Part shown: piece by piece, positions 45,834 to 54,733 of the stretch
Numbering within the stretch: the stretch's first letter is position 1
How the letters are laid out: each line of letters starts with the position of its first letter
From: Sphingobacterium sp. HMA12
Lineage (GTDB): Bacteria; Bacteroidota; Bacteroidia; Sphingobacteriales; Sphingobacteriaceae
Assembly (NCBI RefSeq): GCF_002933815.1
Contig: NZ_BEYR01000001.1
Location: forward strand, 1,156,659 to 1,220,658
Length of the DNA stretch: 64,000 nucleotides
Direction of reading: 5' to 3'
The notes under the pieces: generated by a model
Seen by the model: only the letters and a program-made list of their open reading frames with translations
What the model was told of the DNA's origin: nothing
Database searches by the model: none
Position numbers and translations under genes: made by a program

Positions 45834-46487
45834 ATGAAATTAAGTCAAATTAGTCTGAGAGCGAAATTTGTACAAGGTAAAAATTTTAAAGTGTTCAATG
45901 AAGAATGTTGGAGCATTGCCGAAATGTATTGGTCATTTCTTCGTGAATATAATACAGATGATGTCAGGAAATGTTTGATTTCGGTTGGAGAGGAACCTGC
46001 AGAAGTGGATAAAATAACATCATATCAGGGATTCCGCGAAGTTTATAAGCTAATAAACTTTGACCAGTATTTTGAAATGAGTGCATGTGAAAAGAAGTCT
46101 TTACAGCTTGATTTGATTCATTCCGGAATGATAACTATTGGTGAATTGGAAAAGTGGGATACTGAGCCATTAATAAAAGCATATAAATACTGTCTTGACA
46201 GCGATTTAAATTATAAATTCTTTATAAATAGTAAATACAAACTCTCACCAAATCGTCAATGGAAATTAGGACTTTGGTGCGAATGGGAGATTAACTGCTT
46301 TAGATTATTTTGGGTTTTATTTGACAAGAATGGTATGGAAATCAATCGGAATTTGATTACAGAAGGAGAGCCTAGCGATGGTGAAATAGTTTATTATTTA
46401 GATTCCAAATGGGATGACAACAATTATATCACTATTCGTAATAAATCGAGACAAAATATAGAAATGTGGAAAATTAGAATTTTATAA
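45834..46487 (+). CDS. Hypothetical protein, 217 aa
   Basis: Family not recognised. Seen: from the ATG at 45834; helical N-terminal half (AEMYWSFLREYNTDDVRKCL), then SPNRQWKLGLWCEWEINCF and a beta-rich end. No signal or membrane segment. It follows the 108-aa gene by 42 bp on the same strand, probably one transcript. Confidence 0.6.
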   Translation: MKLSQISLRAKFVQGKNFKVFNEECWSIAEMYWSFLREYNTDDVRKCLISVGEEPAEVDKITSYQGFREVYKLINFDQYFEMSACEKKSLQLDLIHSGMITIGELEKWDTEPLIKAYKYCLDSDLNYKFFINSKYKLSPNRQWKLGLWCEWEINCFRLFWVLFDKNGMEINRNLITEGEPSDGEIVYYLDSKWDDNNYITIRNKSRQNIEMWKIRIL

Positions 46488-46619
46488 TAAAGCAATTCTT
46501 CCGCCATGTGAATTTTTACCTTGGGGTGGGTAAAGTTCTTTGGGAAAGGCGGTTTGCAGCTCCCACAGAATCTGGCGGACAACGAACAAGTCGTGGTAAC
46601 CAATACGATTAAGGGGTGG

Positions 46620-46888
46620 GCTACGGTTTTCCGTAAGCAACCAACTTTATAAACCACTAGCTTAGTCTTACAAAGTGTGTAATAATCTAGATAGTTAATA
46701 TTGACAAACATATTAATTCAAAATAAATAATTATATTCGGCTTGGGTATTAACCATGCCCGATTGAAAAGTAGCATGCCATGATAGTAACCACTACCAAT
46801 TCCATCGAAGGGAGGGAGATTTCACGATATAATGATTCAATAGCTGCCAATGTTGTCATCGGCACCACTGTCTTTAGCGATATCCGAG
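46620..46888 (+). repeat. YbjQ leader repeat, copy e, with a YbjQ 5' relic
   Basis: Leader followed by about 35 codons of YbjQ from the ATG at 46780, broken by a stop (TAA in RY-N region) and ending at about 46888. The remaining part of the 46488-46987 gap shows no gene. Confidence 0.8.
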
Positions 46889-46987
46889 TGATTCTTTGGA
46901 GTCCTTTAGAGTCTCCCAAAGGTATTCTCATCTTAACATCTATAAATTTAAAATTCTAATAAAATTTGATATTAATTGTAATACAAA

Positions 46988-48340
46988 ATGAATATTAGCC
47001 AAAAAGAGCGGATATTGAAGGGTATAGAAGATATCCTTTCTTTCAACTTTGATAAATTGATTTCTGATAACAATAAGACTGATAATATTGAGGACATCTT
47101 CTTTAGAAATTATAAAGCTAGCGAATTTAAAGCATTATATGATAGGACGTTCAATCAATTAAAAATTGAATTGGAACAAGGTTTAGGACTATTTCTTCCG
47201 AATGTAATAAATACTGGAAGTGAGTATGGAACAATTGATATCAATAATGAGATAACTACTTTTTTTGTTTATTTACAAGTATTCCCTCATAAAGATGCCG
47301 CTGCCGATGTTTTAAATAAAATAATTTATTATGAAATATTTCATGGATTTTGGGATAAGTCTTCTATTAAATTTCATAATCTAAGGGGAGTTGATTTAGT
47401 TGGAGCAGAAACTAGGGTACAACTACTGTCCAAAATATTAGAGGAGCGTGTTACTGAACTTAAAAATTTAAAGGACGAAAGTAGTGAAGAATTTGAGAAA
47501 ATAACTAAACTGATCGAAGACTTTACTTCTAAAGCAGACAACATTCAGGACTTGCATAAAGATCTATCAATTAAAGGGAATGAAATAAATCTTCTATTGG
47601 GCAAATCAAATGAATCTATGCAAAGTATTGAGGCAATACAAAAAGAGTCAAATAATGAGCTAAAAGAAATTAAAAAATCTAACGAACATTATGAGGAAGA
47701 ATATCAAATTAAGCTTGAAGAATTTGATAATATAAATGCTAAAATTCTAAAACTGGAAACAGAGAATAAGAATTTAAACGATGAAATCAAAGAGAGTCAT
47801 GAAAATATTAAATCTCAAGAAGATACTATCACTAAACTGATTGGTATGGCAGCGGATGGTAGCCTCGGATATAAATTTAATGACCGAAATGAACAATTAT
47901 CAGTTAATGCAAGATGGTGGATATTGGGAACATTTTGTTCTGTAGCTGCTACAATAATATGGGTCTATCTTGTATTTACACATTTACCTTCGAATATTGG
48001 AATTGAATGGATTAATTTAATCATTAATGCTATAAAAACATCTCCTGGCTGGTTTTTAGTAGCCTTCTGCGTAAACCAGTACAAAAAAGAAAGAAATTAT
48101 CAGGAACAGTATGCATTTAAATCAGCTGTAGCGATGACTTTAACCTCCTATACCAATATGTTATCTGACGAAACTCCAGATAAAATGAGTGTGAAAGACA
48201 GTCTTTTAATCCAGGCAGTATCTGGTATTTATCGAGAACCATCTCTGGAGAAAGAAGAAGTCAAAGTTCCAGAGAAGGCTTTGGAAAAAGCTAAAGAATT
48301 ATTGCAATCCACAGCAGACTTAATAAAAAGTGTAAAGTAA
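46988..48340 (+). CDS. Two-TM coiled-coil protein, first gene of the kinase/PIN module
   Basis: Seen: 450 aa. A globular N-terminal domain (1-140), a long coiled coil (about 145-285), membrane segments at 310-331 and 342-362, and a cytosolic C-terminal part (365-450) ending in a charged helix. No enzymatic motif. Inferred: a membrane-anchored sensor or scaffold. The 272-aa gene follows after 18 bp, so they are co-transcribed. A YbjQ relic lies upstream, marking the left edge of the module. Family not recognised. Confidence 0.7.
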   Translation: MNISQKERILKGIEDILSFNFDKLISDNNKTDNIEDIFFRNYKASEFKALYDRTFNQLKIELEQGLGLFLPNVINTGSEYGTIDINNEITTFFVYLQVFPHKDAAADVLNKIIYYEIFHGFWDKSSIKFHNLRGVDLVGAETRVQLLSKILEERVTELKNLKDESSEEFEKITKLIEDFTSKADNIQDLHKDLSIKGNEINLLLGKSNESMQSIEAIQKESNNELKEIKKSNEHYEEEYQIKLEEFDNINAKILKLETENKNLNDEIKESHENIKSQEDTITKLIGMAADGSLGYKFNDRNEQLSVNARWWILGTFCSVAATIIWVYLVFTHLPSNIGIEWINLIINAIKTSPGWFLVAFCVNQYKKERNYQEQYAFKSAVAMTLTSYTNMLSDETPDKMSVKDSLLIQAVSGIYREPSLEKEEVKVPEKALEKAKELLQSTADLIKSVK

Positions 48341-48358
48341 ATTTTCTACGATTATTTT

Positions 48359-49177
48359 ATGTTGGGACACTCTTACTATGATTTAGCCAAAGATTTTATA
48401 GTTCCTATTATAGGATCAGTCTTAGGGGTTTTAGGAGCTTTTTTTGTCTTAAAACATCAGCTAAAAAAGCAAGCGCAAGCAGAAGAAGAAAAGGCCAATA
48501 GTCAATATCATTCGGTAAGGAGAATATATCAGAGCAACATTCAATCTTTAATTGTTGAGCTAGATAAAATTCATTACGCCATTGAAAAAGAATACAAAAG
48601 ATTAAGTGATGAGAATTTTGATTTTAACCCCTCAGTACTGAGCTTTAGACCACAGTCCTTAAAATTACTTTTAAAACTTGATTACGAAAATCACTTCACA
48701 TCGCATTTAGTCGCTGGGTTTGATAGTACAGAGCATTTCAATTTGTCATACAAGTCACTGATACGGTTAGATCTATTAATTGACAAAGTAAACAACGATG
48801 TTGAAAATTATCACCACAAATTTTCTAAAGTTTTGCAGGAGAACCACTTGCTTATAAATAGTATATTACAGCGTAAATCTGTTATTTATATAGGCATAAG
48901 AAAGATTATAAGGGAACAGTATCAATCTTTGGAAGAAGGAGAAAAAGAAACGGCTCTTTTTCAGCACACCGTTTTTAAAAAATCTTTAAAATCAGAATTC
49001 TTACACAGTCCGCATATTGATTCTGAATATACTGAAAGCTTTATAGAAGAATGTAATTTAGCATTAAATAAACTATTGGAGTTGTCGGTTGAAGCTAACA
49101 AATTGGAGGAGACCTTTTTCACATTTTTAGGTGAATATGATAACTTGAAACAGAATTTAGAACTGATAAATAAATAG
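48359..49177 (+). CDS. One-TM helical protein, second gene of the module
   Basis: Seen: 272 aa with one membrane segment (13-32, VPIIGSVLGVLGAFFVLK) and a helical body after a charged stop-transfer (KHQLKKQAQAEEEKANSQ). No catalytic motif. Inferred: interacts with the preceding coiled-coil membrane protein. Family not recognised. Confidence 0.65.
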   Translation: MLGHSYYDLAKDFIVPIIGSVLGVLGAFFVLKHQLKKQAQAEEEKANSQYHSVRRIYQSNIQSLIVELDKIHYAIEKEYKRLSDENFDFNPSVLSFRPQSLKLLLKLDYENHFTSHLVAGFDSTEHFNLSYKSLIRLDLLIDKVNNDVENYHHKFSKVLQENHLLINSILQRKSVIYIGIRKIIREQYQSLEEGEKETALFQHTVFKKSLKSEFLHSPHIDSEYTESFIEECNLALNKLLELSVEANKLEETFFTFLGEYDNLKQNLELINK

Positions 49178-49282
49178 AGTTTTGTTTCCCTTAAATTATG
49201 AGATTTGGATACCAATTAAAAATACATACATATAATTGAAAACCAATACAATATATAGTTGATTGTAGTAGTAATTTAAAAC

Positions 49283-51064
49283 ATGTTTAAAAAGAACGAA
49301 ATCATTGAGTTTGGAGGAACCCAATATAAACTCAAAGAGCAAAAGGGGAGTGGTGGTTCTGGTACTGTTTGGACAGCAGAATCCAATGGGACTAATTTTG
49401 CAATCAAGTATATCAATTCAGAAAATTCTGACAAAATAGCACGCTTTAAAAGTGAAATATTATTCTGTAAGAATACGGTTCATAAAAACATTGTTAAAGT
49501 GATCTCTGAGGGTATCCATAAGGAAAAACCATGTTATATCATGCCCTATTATTCAAAAACACTAAGGGATATAACTGATTCAGAAACCGATGTTGATACC
49601 TTAATAAAGTATATTTTAAGACTTTGCAACGCAGTAAAATTTATTCATAAAAAGGGAGTGCTTCATAGGGATATAAAACCAGAAAATATCCTTATTGAAG
49701 GAAACGAATTGGTATTAGCAGATTTTGGTATAGCTCATTTTAAAGACTACCATCATACAAAAAAAGGCGATTGGCTAGCGAACCGTAATTATATGGCTCC
49801 TGAGCAAAAGTTAAAAAACAATGCTAAAAATATTGACAAAGCAGCTGATATTTATGCTTTAGGTTTGATTATAAACGAGTGTTTTACAAAGCAAAATCCC
49901 GCTGGCTCACGCTTTAAGTTAATAGCAGATGTTTATCCGCTATTTTTTGAAATAGATAGTCTTGTTGAAAATATGATACGTCAAAGGCCGGCGGAGAGGT
50001 ATAATATAGAGACAGTCGAGGCACAATTAAAGTTTCTTTATAAAAAAATAAAATATGAAATTGATGAAGTAGTATTTTACCTTAATGAGGATATAGCCCC
50101 AAAGTCCGTTAACAAATCTTTAAAAGATCAAATTGTAAAAAGGGCAAGCCAAGATATTCTATTTGGAAAATATGTCTTGCATAAAATCACTGATCAACAG
50201 TTAAGATCTTATAATCACAATTGGCATATGAAAATAACATATTCTGTTGACGATCTTTTATTCAACCTATATATTCAGGAGCAGATTTTTGCATTATGTA
50301 AGGGAAAGTTTGAATATGAGAGTAATATTTATCACGCAAATAATTGGTATGTGCCTCTGGACCTGAAAAGTAATTCTGAGCATAAATTACTTTATAGCAG
50401 GATGACTGAATTTTTAAACAAATACGATCTAAATGAATATGGCTGGTCGTTATTAGATTTATCAGGTAAAATATTAAAATACTTCTCTTCTTGTGCTGAT
50501 TATCATTGTCGAGAAATTTTAGATGCTATTGCCGAAGAAATCAAGAGAGCAGAATACAGTCTTAGAAATGCTCCTATTTTGTACATTGTATCCACTTTAA
50601 GGTATGGAATAAATAAAAATCTAGAGATTTTTTTAAATGGTTTCAGTGGATTAGCTGGGACGTTTGAGCTTGATTTTGAAGAGCATATTTTTATTCATTG
50701 GCGGCATGCACAACATTATAAATCTAATGACGACGGAGATGGCTTATTGGATAAATTCCATTTAGAGAAGGAAGAAGAAATATATATCATTCTTTCAGAA
50801 TTTCAGAAACAATGGAACATAAATTATTATAAGTTAGATAGAGATTATTACTCAATAAAGTTCAAAACAACTCTTCAATATGAGAAATTTAGGAAGTATG
50901 TTCTAGAACTATCCAAACCTCATTATATTTTCGAGGGAGATGTTTTAGATATAATAAAAAACCCTATTTACTTTGGAAATATGGTAGAGTTAAGGATAAG
51001 CAGTGTATTCGAGATAACAAATACAATAGCTCAGATTGTTGGTTTAAAAGAAGTTTATGCTTAA
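49283..51064 (+). CDS. Hanks-type Ser/Thr protein kinase
   Basis: Seen: 593 aa. The kinase domain (about 14-255) has a G-loop GSGGSG (22-27), ATP lysine K42 (FAIKY), helix-C glutamate E58, H128-R-D130 with K132 and N135, D147-F-G149 and A172-P-E174, so it is catalytically complete. The remaining 335 residues are an unknown domain (WYVPLDLKS, DLSGKILKYFSSCAD). No membrane or PASTA segment. Known: kinases of this type serve in anti-phage systems such as Stk2. Inferred: it phosphorylates the membrane pair or the nuclease. Confidence 0.85.
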   Translation: MFKKNEIIEFGGTQYKLKEQKGSGGSGTVWTAESNGTNFAIKYINSENSDKIARFKSEILFCKNTVHKNIVKVISEGIHKEKPCYIMPYYSKTLRDITDSETDVDTLIKYILRLCNAVKFIHKKGVLHRDIKPENILIEGNELVLADFGIAHFKDYHHTKKGDWLANRNYMAPEQKLKNNAKNIDKAADIYALGLIINECFTKQNPAGSRFKLIADVYPLFFEIDSLVENMIRQRPAERYNIETVEAQLKFLYKKIKYEIDEVVFYLNEDIAPKSVNKSLKDQIVKRASQDILFGKYVLHKITDQQLRSYNHNWHMKITYSVDDLLFNLYIQEQIFALCKGKFEYESNIYHANNWYVPLDLKSNSEHKLLYSRMTEFLNKYDLNEYGWSLLDLSGKILKYFSSCADYHCREILDAIAEEIKRAEYSLRNAPILYIVSTLRYGINKNLEIFLNGFSGLAGTFELDFEEHIFIHWRHAQHYKSNDDGDGLLDKFHLEKEEEIYIILSEFQKQWNINYYKLDRDYYSIKFKTTLQYEKFRKYVLELSKPHYIFEGDVLDIIKNPIYFGNMVELRISSVFEITNTIAQIVGLKEVYA

Positions 51065-51126
51065 TCAATATGAGATTTTAATCTTTTCCGTGTTTATAGG
51101 GATTAAAAAGATAATTTAATATGTTG

Positions 51127-51154
51127 AAAGAAAAGTTAAAATAAACTTTTCTTT
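51127..51154 (+). terminator. Terminator-like hairpin within the module
   Basis: AAAGAAAAGTT, a 6-nt loop and AACTTTTCTTT: a perfect 11-bp stem between the kinase and the 116-aa gene. It has no G+C-rich stem, so it may only attenuate. Confidence 0.45.
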
Positions 51155-51175
51155 TATGTATAAAGAATAAGAAAA

Positions 51176-51526
51176 ATGGAGTTAGAAAAATTTATAAGAG
51201 ATTTGAAAAAAGATTGGGTTAAAGTTGTCGAGGAAAGTCAACGGATCCAATATATCGAGATTAGTGGGGCTTTTACCTTTTGGAACCAAAATAGGAGAAC
51301 TTCTCCCTATACAACACTTTATGGTGATGAACTAGCTGAAAAACTTGACAAAATCATAAGAATAGAAATTCGGCAAGAAGGTGAATATTATCCTGTTTGG
51401 ACAAGGGAAGATGGGATAATAGATTTAAATGAAAAGTTTGTAAGATTAAACGGGCGATATTACACCATCCCATTTCTCGAAAACTTAATAAATAAAATCG
51501 ATGAGTTCAAGAGATTAAATATTTAG
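51176..51526 (+). CDS. Hypothetical protein, 116 aa, fourth gene of the module
   Basis: Family not recognised. Seen: helical N-terminus (LEKFIRDLKKDWVKVVEES), then YGDELAEKLDKIIRIEIRQEG and a GRYYTIPFLENLINKI end. Soluble. Same strand as its neighbours, 111 bp after the kinase. Confidence 0.6.
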   Translation: MELEKFIRDLKKDWVKVVEESQRIQYIEISGAFTFWNQNRRTSPYTTLYGDELAEKLDKIIRIEIRQEGEYYPVWTREDGIIDLNEKFVRLNGRYYTIPFLENLINKIDEFKRLNI

Positions 51527-51625
51527 ATTTAAAGGTAGCAAGTGACATTCATTTTTAATAGAAAATGAATTATGATTCAAACATTATTAATAAAAAGCGG
51601 TTAATCAGAGCCAAGAGTTATATTT

Positions 51626-52921
51626 ATGGAAAACCAAGAACGAGTAAGGATTTCATTTTTTGCCAAAAGAGGATATCATGACTTAAAGAAATATAGTATT
51701 TGCTTAAAAGAGTATCACAAAAATATTGATATGGAGATTGGACTCGAAACAAATACACCAATATTTTTAGATGCTAATGTGCTCCTAAGATATTATGAGA
51801 TTTCACTCGTAGCGAGAAAAAAACTCTTAACTTTTATTAAAAGCAAAACTCAGCGTATTGTGTTGACCTATCAGGTTCAACAGGAATTTCTCAAAAATAG
51901 GGAAGAGGTAATTGATAATTTTTTTAAAGATGTCACCGCTAAAATACCAGGAAATTTCACGTCTGAGGTTTTGAATAAAATACATAATTTTTTAAATCAG
52001 AACAAAGTCATTCTTAAAGATTATCCAGATTTTGAGAGCGATATTTCAAATGCTAAAGATAACTTGGAGAAAGCTAAAGGATCTATTGATGGCAAAATAA
52101 AGACTGTAAGCAACGACTATAAAAAACTAAAATTTGAAGATCCTTTTCTTGACATAATTAATAAGTGTATAATTCTGGACGGATTAGACCAAGAGTATTT
52201 AAAATCAGTTAAGTCTGAATTTGATAACTTGAAAAAGGATACCAAAGATGTTAGTCCCGAATCTATATCAAAAAATAGAAAGATAATTTTTCCAGGATTG
52301 GGAGATATTAAGAAAAAACCTGAAAACCCTTATGGAGATTTTATTATCATTCATGAGATTATGAAATATATGGTTGATAATAATACTAATGCGATCTTTT
52401 TAACTTTTGATGCTACGAAAAAGGATTGGATGTCTGCTTCAAAAGAACCTTATTTACACTATATTGAGAATGTTTATTATAACACAGGAAAGATAATAAA
52501 TATTTTGGATGCAGATCGCACGTTAGAAGGTGTACTTGAGGTTGATCTTGATTCTTTAATTGAATCTGAGCTTGAGATCGACGCAAGTCGATTAACATTA
52601 CCTCTGCTTACTCAATATTGTAGTAAGCATAAAGTATTGAGGAACTTTAAAAGCTCCAGTTTTTTAGAGCAGCATGTTGAAGAGTTAGTTGCAGCTGGAT
52701 TCGAGACAGTAGAAGACCTTGATCAGGCACTTAATGAAGTCGATGAAAAATACCTCTTATTTTTACTTAAACAGAGTAGTATTACTAAATTGGGTGCGCT
52801 GCGGTTTAGCTTAATACCTTACAATAAAAGCTATCAAAAGGTTTATCTTAGACTTCAAAAGAAATGGATCAAAACCTCGAGTAAATACGATTCGAAATAT
52901 ATAGAATGGCTAGTTTCTTAA
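51626..52921 (+). CDS. PIN-like (PIN_8-type) nuclease
   Basis: Seen: 431 aa. Acidic residues in the PIN order: D49 (IFLDANVLLRYY), E87 (TYQVQQEFLKNR), D238 (NPYGDFIIIHEIM) and D262/D267 (FLTFDATKKDW). A helical insert (about 100-215) lies between the halves and a C-terminal extension of about 140 residues follows. Known: PIN domains are metal-dependent RNases; large PIN_8 proteins are found in defence islands. Inferred: the effector of the module. Confidence 0.75.
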   Translation: MENQERVRISFFAKRGYHDLKKYSICLKEYHKNIDMEIGLETNTPIFLDANVLLRYYEISLVARKKLLTFIKSKTQRIVLTYQVQQEFLKNREEVIDNFFKDVTAKIPGNFTSEVLNKIHNFLNQNKVILKDYPDFESDISNAKDNLEKAKGSIDGKIKTVSNDYKKLKFEDPFLDIINKCIILDGLDQEYLKSVKSEFDNLKKDTKDVSPESISKNRKIIFPGLGDIKKKPENPYGDFIIIHEIMKYMVDNNTNAIFLTFDATKKDWMSASKEPYLHYIENVYYNTGKIINILDADRTLEGVLEVDLDSLIESELEIDASRLTLPLLTQYCSKHKVLRNFKSSSFLEQHVEELVAAGFETVEDLDQALNEVDEKYLLFLLKQSSITKLGALRFSLIPYNKSYQKVYLRLQKKWIKTSSKYDSKYIEWLVS

Positions 52922-53228
52922 TGCAATCAATAGAAATTTTCGGAAGTATAATGTAAACTTTGGCAATGAAATAATTGAATAGAGTTATTAGGTCGTCTAA
53001 TGTCTTCTTTGGCGGACAGCAAGGAGTGGACGAGACTGTAAACTGAGCTATGTCAATGGCATAATTCAATAGGATTACTCAAATTCAATTATTCAAACGA
53101 TCCGGTCCTAAACGAAAAGAATATATTTAGTTTTTCGCGAATGTTATTTTTAAAAGAACTCATCATAAAGCTTTAAAGATGGAGTTCTTGCCAAATTTCA
53201 TAACTTAAACAAGATAAAAAGATACGCT
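52922..53228. other. Intergenic region
   Basis: No gene recognised; short coding-like remnants only. Confidence 0.3.
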
Positions 53229-53300
53229 ATGTTAGAACCAGATAAGGCCTCAATGAACCTAATTGATATAATCGAGAATGGAAAAGCTAGGTATAAAAGA
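53229..53300 (+). pseudogene. Small gene start interrupted by the IS256-type element
   Basis: An ATG at 53229 opens a frame (LEPDKASMNLIDIIENGKAR) that runs into the left inverted repeat at 53301. No continuation was found to the right of the element. Confidence 0.35.
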
Positions 53301-54638
53301 CACTGTCTCATAAAGTGTGTAAGTTATAGAAATGCGGAGTTTGAAAGGACTTCGCATTTTTTATTTACTAACTTTATAAGAGTATGATTGACAAGGATTC
53401 ACTATTAAACGACAAGGAGTTCTTAAAGAGTTTTAAGGACGGTTTAGAGCTGCAATCATTTTTCCGCGAATTACAGGCACGTGCAGTATCGCAAATGCTC
53501 GAAGGAGAAATGGACGGCCACCTTGGCTATGAAAAGCATGAGCGCAGTTGTCAGGGCAATTCTCGGAACGGACATACGAGTAAAAAGGTTCGTGGGGATC
53601 AGGGAGATCTGGAGATTCAGGTTCCCCGAGATCGCGATGGTACATTCAATCCGATCATCGTTCCCAAAGGCAAGAACATGATTGACGGAGTTGAGAACGT
53701 GATCGTTTCGCTATATGCCAAAGGCATGAGTGTTTCGGATATAGAAAATATGATGCGCGATGTGTATGGATTTGACCTTTCTGAATCGACGATTTCCCGG
53801 ATTACCGACCGTGTGGCGTGTGATGTGATCGCCTGGCAAAACCGCCCGCTGGACAACGTCTATCTGATTGTCTGGATGGATGGCATTGTTTTTAAGGTCA
53901 GGGAGAACTCCAAAGTGGTCAATAAGACCATTTATCTTGCTGTGGGCCTAAACAGGGATGGCTATAAAGAAGTTCTGGGCATGTGGCTGGGTAAGAATGA
54001 AAGTGCCAGTTTTTGGATGGGAATCCTGGCAGACCTAAAATCCCGGGGAGTAGAGGATATGCTGATTACAGCGACCGATAATCTCAATGGTTTCTCCGCT
54101 ACCATACGGAGTGTATTTCCTGAGTGCAGCACCCAGGTCTGTGTTGTCCACCAGATCCGAAATGCCTGCAGATATGTTGTATGGAAGGATAAAAAGGCTT
54201 TTACAGCGGATATGAAGCCTATCTATGATGCTCCCAATAAACAGGCTGCACAGGCCGCACTGGCAGATTTTGCCGATAGATGGGAATCCAAGTATCCTTA
54301 TGCAGTAAGATCATGGAAGGAGAACTGGGACGAACTGACCGTCTTTTACGACTTTCCACTTGAGATCCGAAGAATAATCTATACGACCAATATCATCGAA
54401 AACATGAATGGGAAGATCCTTAAATACACAAAGAATAAACTGTCATTCCCCAGTGATGATGCCGTACTAAAATCTGTATATTTGGCTTTGAGAGAAATCT
54501 CTAGAAATTGGACAATGCCCATTCGTAACTGGGCTATTATCCTAAATCAGTTCTTAACTTTATTTGAAAAAAAAGTCCAGTTATAAGGAACATAACTGAA
54601 CTCCGTAGTTTTTATTTACACACTTAGTGGGACAGTCC
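53301..54638 (+). mobile_element. IS256-type insertion sequence (complete)
   Basis: Seen: about 1.34 kb bounded by imperfect inverted repeats: left CACTGTCTCATAAAGTGTG, right the complement of CACACTTAGTGGGACAGTC. An intact transposase is inside. No clear 8-bp target duplication was seen. Four degraded pieces of the same element lie at 3536, 4845, 9888 and 31411. Confidence 0.9.
53384..54586 (+). CDS. IS256-family transposase
   Basis: Seen: 400 aa, the normal length. [11 protein letters not shown] (HTH), first D in [10 protein letters not shown], second D in TATDNLNGF, the [13 protein letters not shown] block of the C/DxxH type, and E within [13 protein letters not shown]. Known: cut-and-paste or copy-out transposition through circles. 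Intact and probably active. Confidence 0.95.
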   Translation: MIDKDSLLNDKEFLKSFKDGLELQSFFRELQARAVSQMLEGEMDGHLGYEKHERSCQGNSRNGHTSKKVRGDQGDLEIQVPRDRDGTFNPIIVPKGKNMIDGVENVIVSLYAKGMSVSDIENMMRDVYGFDLSESTISRITDRVACDVIAWQNRPLDNVYLIVWMDGIVFKVRENSKVVNKTIYLAVGLNRDGYKEVLGMWLGKNESASFWMGILADLKSRGVEDMLITATDNLNGFSATIRSVFPECSTQVCVVHQIRNACRYVVWKDKKAFTADMKPIYDAPNKQAAQAALADFADRWESKYPYAVRSWKENWDELTVFYDFPLEIRRIIYTTNIIENMNGKILKYTKNKLSFPSDDAVLKSVYLALREISRNWTMPIRNWAIILNQFLTLFEKKVQL

Positions 54639-54733
54639 CGGATGGGAGGGAGTTCTTTAAGTTTTAATCCTCCGACACTTTGTATTACACGCCCTTACTC
54701 TCTATTAATATCGCAGATGGCGGTACACTCCGT

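Noticed and set aside
53301..54638. An 8-bp target duplication around the IS256-type element
   Set aside because: The flanks (TATAAAAGA and CCGGATGG) do not match; an older rearrangement probably removed one side.
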